NCBI GenBank assembly: GCA_026169535.1
Contig: JAPFCU010000018.1
Span: 1-64,000 of the forward strand
DNA: 64,000 bases
DNA from: Blautia sp.
GTDB taxonomy: Bacteria; Bacillota; Clostridia; Lachnospirales; Lachnospiraceae
Direction: 5' to 3'
Shown piece by piece: positions 19,100 to 31,665 of this stretch. The notes below the pieces were generated by a model that was not told the DNA's origin, did no database searches, and saw only the letters and a program-made list of their open reading frames with translations. The position numbers and the translations under genes are program-made. Position 1 is the stretch's first letter; the number at the start of each line of letters is the position of its first letter.

Positions 19100-21055
19100 A
19101 TGAAAAAAGAAGAGCTTAGATATTTACAAAGACTGGCAGAGCTTTATCCTACTATAGGAAAGGCATCGACAGAGATTATCAATCTCCAGTCGATCCTGAA
19201 CCTTCCAAAAGGAACCGAACATTTTATGTCTGATCTTCATGGAGCGTATGAGGCCTTTTCGCATGTACTGAGGAATGGGTCCGGAGCTGTACGTAAAAAG
19301 ATCGATGATGTTTTTGGTCATACATTAAGCAATCATGATAAACGTGATCTGGCAACTTTGATCTATTATCCCAGAGAAAAGATCAGACTGGTAAAAAAGA
19401 CGGAAGATGACATGGAAAACTGGTACAAGATCACTTTGTACCGGCTGATAGAGGTATGCAAGACGACTGCTTCCAAATATACAAGATCTAAGGTCAGAAA
19501 GGCGCTTCCTCATGATTATGCTTATGTGATCGAGGAACTGATCACAGAAAAAGCAGAGGTTCTGGATAAAGAGGCTTATTATAATTCGATTGTAAATACT
19601 ATTATAGAGATCCGGAGAGCCGAGAATTTTATCATCGCTCTGGCAGAGCTGATCCAGAGACTTGTTGTGGATCACCTTCATATTCTGGGAGATATTTTTG
19701 ACAGAGGTCCAGGTCCTCATTTTATTATGGACCGGCTGATGGAATATCATTCGCTGGATATTCAATGGGGAAATCATGATGTAGTGTGGATGGGGGCAGC
19801 AGTAGGGCAGGGAGCCTGTATTGCTACAGTCCTCAGAAACAGTATTCGATATGATAATCTGGATATCCTGGAGGATGGCTATGGTATTAACCTGCTTCCT
19901 TTGGCAACATTTGCGCTGGAAACTTATAAGGATGACCCCTGTCATACATTTGAGATAAAAGGAAGTTCAGATTATAATGTTCTGGAAAAGGAACTGAGCC
20001 GAAAGATGCATAAAGCTGTTTCAATTATTCAGTTTAAACTGGAAGGACAGCTTCTTATGAAACGGAAGGAATTTCAGATGGAAGACCGGTGCCTGCTCCA
20101 TCGGATCAATCCGGATAAGGGCACGATCACTATGCCGGACGGAATAGAATATCCTTTGAAGGACATGAACTTTCCTACGGTTGACTGGGAACATCCTTAT
20201 GAACTGACAGAAGGAGAGCATGGAGTGATGGAACGTCTGGAGACAGCTTTCAGAAACTGTGAGAAGCTGCAGAACCATATGCGTTTTCTTCTGGATCGGG
20301 GCGGTCTTTATAAAATATACAATAACAATCTCCTTTTTCATGGCTGTATTCCGCTGAACGAAGATGGAAGTCTGAAGGAAATTGAGGTTTATGGTGAAAA
20401 ATATAAGGGACGTGCATTGTATGATGCTTTAGAAAGCTATGTTCGACGGGCGTTTTTCGCAGTGGATCCGGAGGAACAGGAGCAGGGTAGAGATATTCTG
20501 TGGTATATTTGGGCCAGTCCTAATTCGCCTCTTTTTGGAAAAGATAAAATGACAACTTTTGAACGTTATTTTATTGAAGATAAGGAAACACATAAAGAGA
20601 AAAAGGGAGCATATTACCGTCTTCTTGAAAATGAAGAGGTAGTGGACCGAATGCTTAAAGAGTTTGGTCTGGATCCTTTAAAGAGCCATATTATCAATGG
20701 TCATGTTCCTGTTCATCAGAGCGAGGGAGAAAGTCCGGTAAAATGTGGTGGAAAGATCATAGTTATTGACGGCGGCCTGTGTACCGCATATCAGAAGGTA
20801 ACGGGGATTGCCGGATATACTCTGATCTACAATTCCTATGGCCTGTTTCTTGCAGCCCATGAACCTTTTACTTCTGCAGAAGAGGCTGTCTCAAAGGGAA
20901 AAGATATTGTATCCAGTCAGATGGCGGTACATTACAGTTCGAAAAGAAGACTTGTGGGAGATACGGATAATGGTCGTGCACTCAGAGAAAGAATTCAGGA
21001 ACTGGAGAGTCTTTTGGATGCTTATCGAAAAGGTACGATAAAAGAAACAAAATAA
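19100..21055 (+). CDS. fbp: Class III fructose-1,6-bisphosphatase
   Basis: HFMSDLHGAYEAFSHVLRNGSG, HILGDIFDRGPGPHFIMDRLM, WGNHDVVWMGAA. Confidence 0.95.
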   Translation: MKKEELRYLQRLAELYPTIGKASTEIINLQSILNLPKGTEHFMSDLHGAYEAFSHVLRNGSGAVRKKIDDVFGHTLSNHDKRDLATLIYYPREKIRLVKKTEDDMENWYKITLYRLIEVCKTTASKYTRSKVRKALPHDYAYVIEELITEKAEVLDKEAYYNSIVNTIIEIRRAENFIIALAELIQRLVVDHLHILGDIFDRGPGPHFIMDRLMEYHSLDIQWGNHDVVWMGAAVGQGACIATVLRNSIRYDNLDILEDGYGINLLPLATFALETYKDDPCHTFEIKGSSDYNVLEKELSRKMHKAVSIIQFKLEGQLLMKRKEFQMEDRCLLHRINPDKGTITMPDGIEYPLKDMNFPTVDWEHPYELTEGEHGVMERLETAFRNCEKLQNHMRFLLDRGGLYKIYNNNLLFHGCIPLNEDGSLKEIEVYGEKYKGRALYDALESYVRRAFFAVDPEEQEQGRDILWYIWASPNSPLFGKDKMTTFERYFIEDKETHKEKKGAYYRLLENEEVVDRMLKEFGLDPLKSHIINGHVPVHQSEGESPVKCGGKIIVIDGGLCTAYQKVTGIAGYTLIYNSYGLFLAAHEPFTSAEEAVSKGKDIVSSQMAVHYSSKRRLVGDTDNGRALRERIQELESLLDAYRKGTIKETK

Positions 21056-21170
21056 AGTCTTTACTTATCTAAACGGTTTCTATATAATGTTGCTTGCAAT
21101 GAATACGGAAGATCAAACTGGTAACCAGCTTCACGTTTACGAAAAAACACAATAAGGAGAGAACAGAATT

Positions 21171-22586
21171 ATGGGCGGAATTTTTGGAGTAGCTTCAAAA
21201 TCCAGCTGCGTGCTGGACTTGTTTTTTGGCATTGATTACCATTCACACCTGGGTACAAGAAGAGGAGGAATGGCAGTGTATGATCATGTCAAAGGCTTTG
21301 ACAGAGCGATCCATAACATTGAAAACTCACCGTTTCGTACAAAATTTGACAGAGATGTATCAGAACTTCAGGGTACTCTGGGAATCGGATGTATATCAGA
21401 CAATGAGCCTCAGCCTCTTCTGGTGCGTTCTCATCTGGGAAACTTTGCTATTACTACAGTAGGCAAGATCAACAACATGGAAGAACTGATTGAGCATTCC
21501 TTTAAAAATGGAAGTACTCATTTTCTGGAAATGAGCGGAGGAAATGTAAACCCTACAGAGATGGTAGCCTCTCTTATCAACCAGAAAGCCACTATGGTGG
21601 AAGGAATCCGCTATGCACAGGAGATGATTGAAGGCTCCATGACAATGCTGATCCTGACTCCAAAGGGACTTTTTGCAGCAAGAGATCGTCTGGGAAGGAC
21701 TCCTCTTATTGTAGGAAAGAAAGAAGATGCCCGCTGCGTATCTTTTGAAAGTCATGCATATATCAATCTGGGGTATGAGGACGAAAAGTCTCTGGGACCT
21801 GGAGAAATTGTCTTTGTTACACCGGAAGGCATAGAGTCACTGCAGAAACCTGGCGAAAAAATGCGTATCTGTTCTTTCCTCTGGGTATACTATGGTTATC
21901 CAACATCTACTTATGAAGGAGTAAATGTTGAGGAAATGCGTTATAAGTGCGGCGATATGCTGGCAGAACGTGATTTTGGGGAAGTGAAGCCTGACATTGT
22001 TGCAGGAGTACCTGATTCAGGAATCGCACATGCGATTGGCTATGCAAACCGTTCAGGAGTACCGTTTGCCCGCCCGTTTATTAAATATACACCAACCTGG
22101 CCGCGATCCTTTATGCCTACACAGCAGAGCCAGAGAAACCTTATTGCAAAAATGAAACTGATTCCGGTTCACAGGCTTATTAAAGGAAAAAGTCTTCTTA
22201 TGATCGATGATTCTATTGTAAGAGGAACACAGCTTCGTGAAACATCTGATTTCCTTTATACAAATGGTGCAAAAGAAGTCCATATCAGACCGGCCTGCCC
22301 GCCGCTTCTTTATGGATGTAAATATTTAAACTTCTCTCGGTCAAAATCAGAAATGGATCTGATAACAAGGAGAATGATCGCAAAACGAGAAGGGGATAAT
22401 GTAGATGAAAAGATTCTTGCAGATTATGCAAATCCGGATTCTGAAAACTACAAGGGGATGCTGGAAGACATCCGCAAAGAGCTGAATTTTACTACCCTGA
22501 AATACCATCGTCTTGATGATCTGGTGGCTTCTATTGATATTGAGCCATGTAAGCTCTGTACTTACTGTTGGAGCGGTAAAGAATAA
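21171..22586 (+). CDS. Amidophosphoribosyltransferase-like (PurF-like) protein without Cys1
   Basis: MGGIFGVASKSSCVLDLFFGIDYHSHLGTRRGGMAVYD; PRPP motif LLMIDDSIVRGTQLRE; FeS-type Cys residues. Cys of canonical MCGI(F/V)G is Gly. Confidence 0.9.
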   Translation: MGGIFGVASKSSCVLDLFFGIDYHSHLGTRRGGMAVYDHVKGFDRAIHNIENSPFRTKFDRDVSELQGTLGIGCISDNEPQPLLVRSHLGNFAITTVGKINNMEELIEHSFKNGSTHFLEMSGGNVNPTEMVASLINQKATMVEGIRYAQEMIEGSMTMLILTPKGLFAARDRLGRTPLIVGKKEDARCVSFESHAYINLGYEDEKSLGPGEIVFVTPEGIESLQKPGEKMRICSFLWVYYGYPTSTYEGVNVEEMRYKCGDMLAERDFGEVKPDIVAGVPDSGIAHAIGYANRSGVPFARPFIKYTPTWPRSFMPTQQSQRNLIAKMKLIPVHRLIKGKSLLMIDDSIVRGTQLRETSDFLYTNGAKEVHIRPACPPLLYGCKYLNFSRSKSEMDLITRRMIAKREGDNVDEKILADYANPDSENYKGMLEDIRKELNFTTLKYHRLDDLVASIDIEPCKLCTYCWSGKE

Positions 22587-22627
22587 GAACCGGTATCAGA
22601 GGGAATACAGAACAGAGGTGAAATCAA

Positions 22628-23560
22628 ATGAAAAAAAGGGACGAGATACTGAAGGTACTGTTATGTGTGCTGATCGCTGTGTTTGTTATAGTAAGTGCAG
22701 CTGCTCTTTTGCTGGTTGGATTTCGCAGCAGCGCTATAAAAGAACAGAAAAAACAGGCAGCAATGGAAGCTTTGAAGAACAGACCCACTGCAGTACCAAC
22801 AGCCGCTGTCTCTGCAACACCAACTCCTTCCCCCAGACCGACAGCAACGCCAACTCCTGTTCCGGTTAAGACAGCGGCGTTTGATCCGGATGTTTTTTGG
22901 GATAATTGGTACAGTACAGATGGAACTGCTGCGATAAATGTATATAATATCAGCCTGGATACCGTATCTTTTAGCTTTTCCCAGACAGACCGTAATCAGA
23001 CGCAGACAGTTACTGGAGATGTGACAGCGGAGGTTGCAGGCAATGCGGCAAAATTTACACTTTATGATTCCGTGGGAAATACTTCATACGGAAGTATGAT
23101 TTTTGATAACGGGCAGCTCTATCTGAAAATACTGACCACAGACCCGGTATCTGCAGTATACCCAAGGGTAGACTGTATTATGAGCCGCGAGCAGATTCAG
23201 CTGATTCCGGATCCAACTGCAACACCTGTGCCGACGGCAGTGCCGCAGCAGCAGACGAATACGCAGACAGGGGAATACTTCTTCCCGGAAAGCAACAGTC
23301 GTTATCTGACAGATGAGGAAATATCTGTATATTCAGCTGAACAGCTGGAACTTGCCAAAAATGAGATATATGCCCGCCATGGACGTATTTTTGTGACACA
23401 GAGGATTGCTGACTATTTTAACAGTACTTCCTGGTATCAGGGAACTATAGATCCGGAAACTTTTGATGCACAGCAGGGCTCTGTTTTTAATGAATATGAA
23501 ACGGCAAATATTCAGAAGATTGATCAATGGCAGAGAGCTAAGGCGGAAGCTGGAAATTAA
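22628..23560 (+). CDS. YARHG domain-containing membrane-anchored protein
   Basis: N-terminal TM, Pro/Thr linker PTPSPRPTATPTPVPV, AKNEIYARHGRIFVTQRIADYFNSTSWY. Confidence 0.85.
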   Translation: MKKRDEILKVLLCVLIAVFVIVSAAALLLVGFRSSAIKEQKKQAAMEALKNRPTAVPTAAVSATPTPSPRPTATPTPVPVKTAAFDPDVFWDNWYSTDGTAAINVYNISLDTVSFSFSQTDRNQTQTVTGDVTAEVAGNAAKFTLYDSVGNTSYGSMIFDNGQLYLKILTTDPVSAVYPRVDCIMSREQIQLIPDPTATPVPTAVPQQQTNTQTGEYFFPESNSRYLTDEEISVYSAEQLELAKNEIYARHGRIFVTQRIADYFNSTSWYQGTIDPETFDAQQGSVFNEYETANIQKIDQWQRAKAEAGN

Positions 23561-23828
23561 AATATAACCAACAGATGAATATGGAATATGTCTGTTTGTG
23601 GCATGCAAAGAGGAGCAGGTCTCTCAAGATTTGAGGGAACTGCTCTTCTTTGTTTTATAGAGCTTGTTTTTTTCGGAGAGGAACGATATAATGGAAATAT
23701 TCAGAGTTATGAATTCTGTTTTTCTATTCTGTTTCTGCAGCAGATCTGCTGTGGGTATCCCATATGTATAATAAAATAAGCTATGATGAAATGTCATGTC
23801 GGGGAGACGTTTTTCAGAAAGGAGAAGT

Positions 23829-25349
23829 ATGTTTGCATCCGTATTATCAGCTGTGATCATGGGGATGGAAGTACATCCGGTTCAGGTGGAGGCAGATGTC
23901 AGTGATGGCCTGCCGTCTTTTACCATGGTGGGATTTCCTTCTGCCCAGGTGAAGGAGGCACAGGACCGTGTAAGGACAGCCCTGAAAAATAATAAAATTG
24001 CACTTCCGCCAAAAAGAATTACAGTAAATTTTGCCCCGGCAGATATAAAAAAACAGGGGGCTGGATTTGATATTCCTGTGGCTGCGGCAGTACTTGCAGC
24101 AGCAGGGATTTTTGAATCGGAAAGTTTAAAAGGAGTGATGATGGCAGGAGAATTAAGCTTGAATGGAGAAATTCAAGCCATTTCAGGAGTCCTTCCGATT
24201 GTGATACGTGCCAGAGAGGAGAAGTGCCGTTTTTGTATTGTTCCGGCAGGGAATATGAAAGAGGCGGGACTGGTTCCTGATATGAAAGTAATCGGTGTCA
24301 GAAATCTGCAGGAAATGATTCGTTTTTTAAAAAATCCTGACAGCTATAAAGAAGATCCTATACCGCAGTCTGTAGAATATAAGGAAACGGATGATGCAGA
24401 TTTTTGTGATATCCGTGGTCAGAAATCTTTAAGAAGGGCAGTGGAGATTGCCGTCAGTGGCTTCCATAATCTTTTGATGATAGGGCCTCCGGGAGCAGGG
24501 AAGACAATGGTGGCACGGAGGATACCAGGAATCATGCCTCCGCTGACATTTGAAGAAAGTCTTGAACTCACTAAGATATACAGTATTGCAGGGCTTTTGT
24601 CAGAGGCAGATCCTCTTGTCCGCGAAAGACCTTTCCGTAGCCCTCATCATACCAGTTCTGCTCAGGCGATGGCAGGAGGAGGGAAAAATCCAAGACCAGG
24701 TGAAATAACACTGGCGCACAGAGGCGTCTTGTTTCTGGATGAGATGCCGGAATTTTCCAGAAGAAGTCTGGAAATACTGAGACAGCCTCTGGAAGACCGG
24801 GTGATCCGTATATCGAGGGTCAGTGGAACCTATACATTTCCAGCGGATTTTATACTTTGTGCAGCTATGAACCCGTGTCCCTGCGGGTATTATCCGGATA
24901 TGAACAAATGTCGCTGTACATCAGGACAGGTTACCGGATACTTGAATAAATTAAGTCAGCCTCTTCTTGATCGTTTGGATCTTTGTGCTGATGCGGAGCA
25001 GGTGAGTTTTTCCAGTCTGAATGGAAATGGCGGAGAATGTTCTTCAGTGATACGAAAACGGGTAGAAAGAGTTCATGAGATCCAGAGAGAACGATATAAA
25101 AAAGAAAAAATTCAGTTTAATGGAGAACTTCAGGGGAAACAAATAGAAATGTTTTGCACAACAGAACGAGAGGCTGCTGTTTTGATGGAGAAAGCATTTG
25201 AACAAATGGGATTTAGCGCGCGATCGTATCATCGGATATTGAAAGTAGCCCGAACTATTGCAGACATGGAAGGGGCAGATATCATCAGGCGCCAGCATGT
25301 TGGAGAGGCACTGTCCTACAGAGCTTTTGAAAAAAAATACTGGATATGA
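23829..25349 (+). CDS. YifB family Mg chelatase-like AAA ATPase
   Basis: VEVDVSDGLPSFTMVG-type start, MIGPPGAGKTMVARRIPGIMPPL, RPFRSPHHTSS, CPCGYYPD. Confidence 0.95.
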   Translation: MFASVLSAVIMGMEVHPVQVEADVSDGLPSFTMVGFPSAQVKEAQDRVRTALKNNKIALPPKRITVNFAPADIKKQGAGFDIPVAAAVLAAAGIFESESLKGVMMAGELSLNGEIQAISGVLPIVIRAREEKCRFCIVPAGNMKEAGLVPDMKVIGVRNLQEMIRFLKNPDSYKEDPIPQSVEYKETDDADFCDIRGQKSLRRAVEIAVSGFHNLLMIGPPGAGKTMVARRIPGIMPPLTFEESLELTKIYSIAGLLSEADPLVRERPFRSPHHTSSAQAMAGGGKNPRPGEITLAHRGVLFLDEMPEFSRRSLEILRQPLEDRVIRISRVSGTYTFPADFILCAAMNPCPCGYYPDMNKCRCTSGQVTGYLNKLSQPLLDRLDLCADAEQVSFSSLNGNGGECSSVIRKRVERVHEIQRERYKKEKIQFNGELQGKQIEMFCTTEREAAVLMEKAFEQMGFSARSYHRILKVARTIADMEGADIIRRQHVGEALSYRAFEKKYWI

Positions 25350-25392
25350 CCTGTAAAATTATCATAAACTGCAGGAAAGAGAGGTATCTTAT

Positions 25393-26283
25393 ATGGAAAG
25401 AACACAGTTTGAAGAAATCAGATGTATTGAAAAATCTTCTCAGGAATATCCGGCAAAACTGAAGCAATATAAAGGTATGCCAGAAAAGCTTTATGTAAAA
25501 GGTGGAATTCCGGATCCTAAACGTCCTGTAGCAGCTGTTGTAGGGGCAAGGCAGTGCAGTACCTATGGAAGAATACAGGCTTTTCGATTTGCCAGAATAC
25601 TTGCAGAAGCAGGTGTTCAGATTATAAGCGGGCTGGCATCAGGGATTGATGCTGAAGGGCACAAAGGAGCGATGGAAGGAAGGATGCCAACATGGGCAGT
25701 TCTTGGAAATGGTGCAGATGTTTGCTATCCGGCAGGGAATAAAGGACTTTACAATCGAATTATAAGGGAAAAAGGAGGCATTATCAGTGAATATCCTCCG
25801 GGGACACTTCCGAGAAGTTATTATTTTCCGGCGCGGAACAGGATCATAGCAGGCTTTTCGGATCTGGTACTGGTAGTTGAAGCGAAGGAGAAAAGTGGTT
25901 CGCTGATCACTGCTCAATGTGCACTGGAACAGGGAAAGGCTGTTTTTGCTCTTCCGGGGCCTGTAAACGAAGAGCTTAGCAGAGGATGTCACCAGCTGAT
26001 TTATGATGGTGCTGGGATTGCTTATACCCCAGAGGTGCTGTTGGAAGAGTTGGGAATTAATTATGAAAATACAATAAAATCAGAAGGAAAAAGGAACTTA
26101 GGTCTTGCAAGTGATTTGAATATGGTGTATAGTTGTCTCGATTTACGACCAAAAACCAGGGATGTTTTGGCACAGGAATCTGGGTTTTCAACAGAAAAAA
26201 CAGGACGTATTTTGGTGGAGCTGGGACTTCTGGGAATGGTCAGAGAAATCGGCAGACATTACTATATAAAAAATCAAACTTAA
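25393..26283 (+). CDS. dprA: DNA-processing protein DprA
   Basis: VAAVVGARQCSTYGR, IISGLASGIDAEGHKGAM, SEYPPGTLPRSYYFPARNRIIAGFSDLVLVVEA. Confidence 0.95.
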   Translation: MERTQFEEIRCIEKSSQEYPAKLKQYKGMPEKLYVKGGIPDPKRPVAAVVGARQCSTYGRIQAFRFARILAEAGVQIISGLASGIDAEGHKGAMEGRMPTWAVLGNGADVCYPAGNKGLYNRIIREKGGIISEYPPGTLPRSYYFPARNRIIAGFSDLVLVVEAKEKSGSLITAQCALEQGKAVFALPGPVNEELSRGCHQLIYDGAGIAYTPEVLLEELGINYENTIKSEGKRNLGLASDLNMVYSCLDLRPKTRDVLAQESGFSTEKTGRILVELGLLGMVREIGRHYYIKNQT

Positions 26284-26308
26284 TTTTACGATAAATAGGA
26301 GAGGTAGC

Positions 26309-28381
26309 ATGGCGAAATATCTGGTGATCGTAGAGTCACCTGCAAAAGTAAAGACAATTAAGAAATTTTTGGGGAGCAATTATGATGTTCAGGCGTCAAA
26401 CGGACATGTACGGGATTTTCCCAAGAGTCAGTTTGGAATCGATGTAGAGAATGATTTTGAGCCAAAATATATTACAATCCGTGGAAAAGGAGAACTTTTG
26501 GCAGGACTTCGCAAGGCGGCAAAGAAAGCTGACAAGATTTTTCTTGCAACTGACCCCGACCGTGAAGGAGAGGCTATTTCCTGGCATTTGATGCAGGCGT
26601 TGAAAGAAGATCCTAAGAAAATGCGAAGGATCACATTCAATGAGATCACCAAGACAGCAGTGAAAAATTCAATCAAACAGCCAAGAGAACTGGATATGAA
26701 CCTGGTGGATGCGCAGCAGGCCAGAAGGATGCTGGACCGTATGGTAGGATACAGTATCAGTCCTCTTCTCTGGGCAAAAGTAAAAAGAGGGTTAAGCGCA
26801 GGTCGTGTACAGTCGGTAGCCCTTCGTATTATCTGTGACCGTGAAGAGGAAATTAATTCTTTTATTCCGGAAGAATACTGGAGTCTTGATGGAGAATTTA
26901 AGATTCAGGGAGAGAAAAAGCATCTCCAGGCAAAATTCTATGGTACAGACAAAAAACTTCCGATCCATAATAAGGCCGAAATAGATGAAATCCTTAAAAA
27001 ACTGCAACATGCAGAATATGAGATCAAGGAAGTGAAAAAGGGAGAACGTATAAAAAATGCACCTCTTCCGTTCACAACCAGTACCCTTCAGCAGGAAGCT
27101 GCCAAGACTCTGAATTTCTCCACACAAAAAACTATGCGTCTGGCACAGCAGCTTTATGAAGGTGTGGATATCAAGGGAAGTGGTACAGTTGGTGTGATCA
27201 CTTATCTGCGTACAGATTCTACACGTATTTCACAGGAAGCTGACGAGGCGGCACGCACTTATATTGGAGAGCAGTATGGAACATCTTATGTAGCTGACGG
27301 GGAAAAGGCTGTAAAGAAGGAGCAGAGAATCCAGGATGCTCATGAGGCAATCCGTCCAACAGATATTTCCCGTACACCGGTTATGCTTAAGGAATCTTTA
27401 TCAAGAGATCAGTTCCGTCTGTATCAGCTCATATGGAAAAGGTTTACAGCCAGCCGGATGGCAGCAGCCCGTTATGAGACTACTTCCGTTAAGATTGGAG
27501 CAGGGGAGTATGTATTTACAGTAGCTGCTTCAAAGGTGGTATTTGATGGTTTTATGTCTGTTTATGTCCAGGATGAAGACAATAAAAAGGGGAATGTTTT
27601 AAGTCAGAGCCTGGAAAAAGGCATGAAGCTGGAATTGTTGGAACTGAAACCAGAACAACACTTTACCCAGCCTCCGGCTCATTATACGGAAGCATCTCTG
27701 GTAAAGGCTCTGGAGGAGCAGGGAATCGGCAGACCAAGTACCTATGCGCCAACAATTACAACCATTATCAGCCGCCGTTATGTCTCAAAAGAACAGAAAA
27801 ATCTCTATATGACAGAACTTGGAGAGGTTGTAAACAATATCATGAAACAGGCTTTTCCAAGTATCGTAGATGTGCATTTCACGGCTATGATGGAAGGGTT
27901 GCTTGACTGTGTGGAAGCAGGAACGGTCCAGTGGAAAACGGTTGTCAGAAATTTCTACCCGGATTTGAAAAAAGATGTGGATGCGGCAGAAAAAGAATTG
28001 GAAAAAGTAGATATTCAGGATGAAGTGACAGATGTAGTCTGTGATCTTTGCGGACGAAATATGGTGATCAAGTATGGTCCCCATGGACGATTTCTTGCCT
28101 GTCCTGGATTTCCGGACTGCAGGAATACAAAGCCATATTATGAAAAAATAGGGGTAGCCTGTCCAAAATGTGGAAAAGATGTTGTTTTGAAAAAGACACA
28201 AAAAGGGCGTAAGTACTATGGATGTGAGGATAATCCGGAATGTGATTTTATGTCCTGGCAGAAGCCCTCTGACAAAAAATGTCCTGTATGCGGCAGTTAT
28301 ATGGTAGAAAAAGGCAACAAAATCGTATGCAGTCAGGAAACCTGCGGTTATGTAGAACAGAAGCCTCCGAAGAAAGATTAA
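26309..28381 (+). CDS. topA: DNA topoisomerase I
   Basis: KYLVIVESPAKVKTIKKFLG, LATDPDREGEAISWHL, SAGRVQSVALR, TYLRTDSTRIS, C-terminal Cys4 zinc fingers. Confidence 0.97.
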   Translation: MAKYLVIVESPAKVKTIKKFLGSNYDVQASNGHVRDFPKSQFGIDVENDFEPKYITIRGKGELLAGLRKAAKKADKIFLATDPDREGEAISWHLMQALKEDPKKMRRITFNEITKTAVKNSIKQPRELDMNLVDAQQARRMLDRMVGYSISPLLWAKVKRGLSAGRVQSVALRIICDREEEINSFIPEEYWSLDGEFKIQGEKKHLQAKFYGTDKKLPIHNKAEIDEILKKLQHAEYEIKEVKKGERIKNAPLPFTTSTLQQEAAKTLNFSTQKTMRLAQQLYEGVDIKGSGTVGVITYLRTDSTRISQEADEAARTYIGEQYGTSYVADGEKAVKKEQRIQDAHEAIRPTDISRTPVMLKESLSRDQFRLYQLIWKRFTASRMAAARYETTSVKIGAGEYVFTVAASKVVFDGFMSVYVQDEDNKKGNVLSQSLEKGMKLELLELKPEQHFTQPPAHYTEASLVKALEEQGIGRPSTYAPTITTIISRRYVSKEQKNLYMTELGEVVNNIMKQAFPSIVDVHFTAMMEGLLDCVEAGTVQWKTVVRNFYPDLKKDVDAAEKELEKVDIQDEVTDVVCDLCGRNMVIKYGPHGRFLACPGFPDCRNTKPYYEKIGVACPKCGKDVVLKKTQKGRKYYGCEDNPECDFMSWQKPSDKKCPVCGSYMVEKGNKIVCSQETCGYVEQKPPKKD

Positions 28382-28540
28382 GAAGTTTCACAATATTTTG
28401 CAATTAAAAATATTTTCAGAATAGGCAGGCAAAATTGAAAAAACATAAAAATGTCTTGTAATTTTGAAAAAAAACGTGTAATATAAAAACAGCAGGAATA
28501 TATGCAGAATATACAAGAGAAGAAAGAAAAGGAGGCCAGT

Positions 28541-29326
28541 ATGAGCGTTCAGTTGTTAGACAGAACTAGGAAAATCAATAAACTTTTGCACAACAGCAGC
28601 TCCAGCAAAGTGGTATTCAATGATATTTGTCAGGTATTGATGGAGACACTGAGTTCCAATATACTGGTGCTGAGCAAAAAAGGAAAAGTGTTAGGCGTCA
28701 GTTTATGTCCGGGTGTAGAAGAGATTACAGAGCTGATCGAAGACAAAGTTGGCGGTCATGTGGATACTCTGCTGAATGAAAGATTTTTAGGGGTGTTATC
28801 CACAAAAGAAAATGTGAATCTTCAGACACTTGGCTTTGAGCATGTGGACAGCAGATGCCAGGGAATCATTAACCCTATTGATATTGCAGGAGAACGTCTG
28901 GGAACCGTATTTATGTATCGTAATGATAAACCTTATGATATTGAGGATATTATTGTAAGCGAATACGGCACTACAGTTGTAGGCCTGGAGATGATGCGTG
29001 CAGTACATGAAGAAAATGCAGAAGAAGACAGAAAACAGCAGGTAGTCAAATCGGCATTTAATACCTTATCTTTCTCAGAGCTGGAAGCGATCATTCATAT
29101 TTTTGATGAACTGGATGGAGAAGAAGGTATTCTTGTCGCAAGCAAGATTGCAGATCGCGTTGGTATCACCAGATCTGTTATTGTGAATGCGCTGCGTAAA
29201 TTTGAAAGTGCGGGAGTGATCGAATCCCGGTCTTCCGGAATGAAAGGTACTTACATTAAGGTTCTTAATGAAGTAATCTTTGACGAGTTGGAAGAGATTA
29301 AAGCACAGAGAAACAAAAAAGCATAA
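28541..29326 (+). CDS. codY: GTP-sensing pleiotropic transcriptional regulator CodY
   Basis: MSVQLLDRTRKINKLLHNS, SFSELEAIIHIFDELDGEEGILVASKIADRVGITRSVIVNALRKFESAGVIESRSSGMKGTYIKVLN. Confidence 0.96.
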   Translation: MSVQLLDRTRKINKLLHNSSSSKVVFNDICQVLMETLSSNILVLSKKGKVLGVSLCPGVEEITELIEDKVGGHVDTLLNERFLGVLSTKENVNLQTLGFEHVDSRCQGIINPIDIAGERLGTVFMYRNDKPYDIEDIIVSEYGTTVVGLEMMRAVHEENAEEDRKQQVVKSAFNTLSFSELEAIIHIFDELDGEEGILVASKIADRVGITRSVIVNALRKFESAGVIESRSSGMKGTYIKVLNEVIFDELEEIKAQRNKKA

Positions 29327-29523
29327 GATAATAAATGAAACAGGAGCGGACAACCGCTTCTGTTTTTCGTTAGCCAAAAACAGAAATTTGATATAAAAAA
29401 TAAGAAGATAAGAAAACATAAGAAAACAATAGAAAACAGAAGATATAAAAAGAATATATCATAATTTACAACCATAAAAAGAGTTGCAGAAAACACCACA
29501 ATTCAATAATATAAGAACAGTGA

Positions 29524-29550
29524 TTAGCACTCGAGTGAAATGAGTGCTAG
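29524..29550 (+). promoter_or_regulatory. CIRCE operator (HrcA binding site)
   Basis: TTAGCACTC-N9-GAGTGCTAG upstream of groES. Confidence 0.95.
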
Positions 29551-29586
29551 CAACCAGGCAAGACTGATATTTAAAGGAGGAAATAG

Positions 29587-31556
<1,970 letters not shown>

Positions 31557-31569
31557 TTAATATTTTATA

Positions 31570-31606
31570 AAAAAGGAATCGGCGTCATAGACGTTGATTC
31601 CTTTTT
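31570..31606 (+). terminator. Terminator after groEL
   Basis: AAAAAGGAATC-ggcgtcatagacgtt-GATTCCTTTTT. Confidence 0.85.
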
Positions 31607-31665
31607 ATGTTAGAATAATTTTATTATCAAAAAACATGAGGAAATCCTCGCAAGGAGTGTGAATT

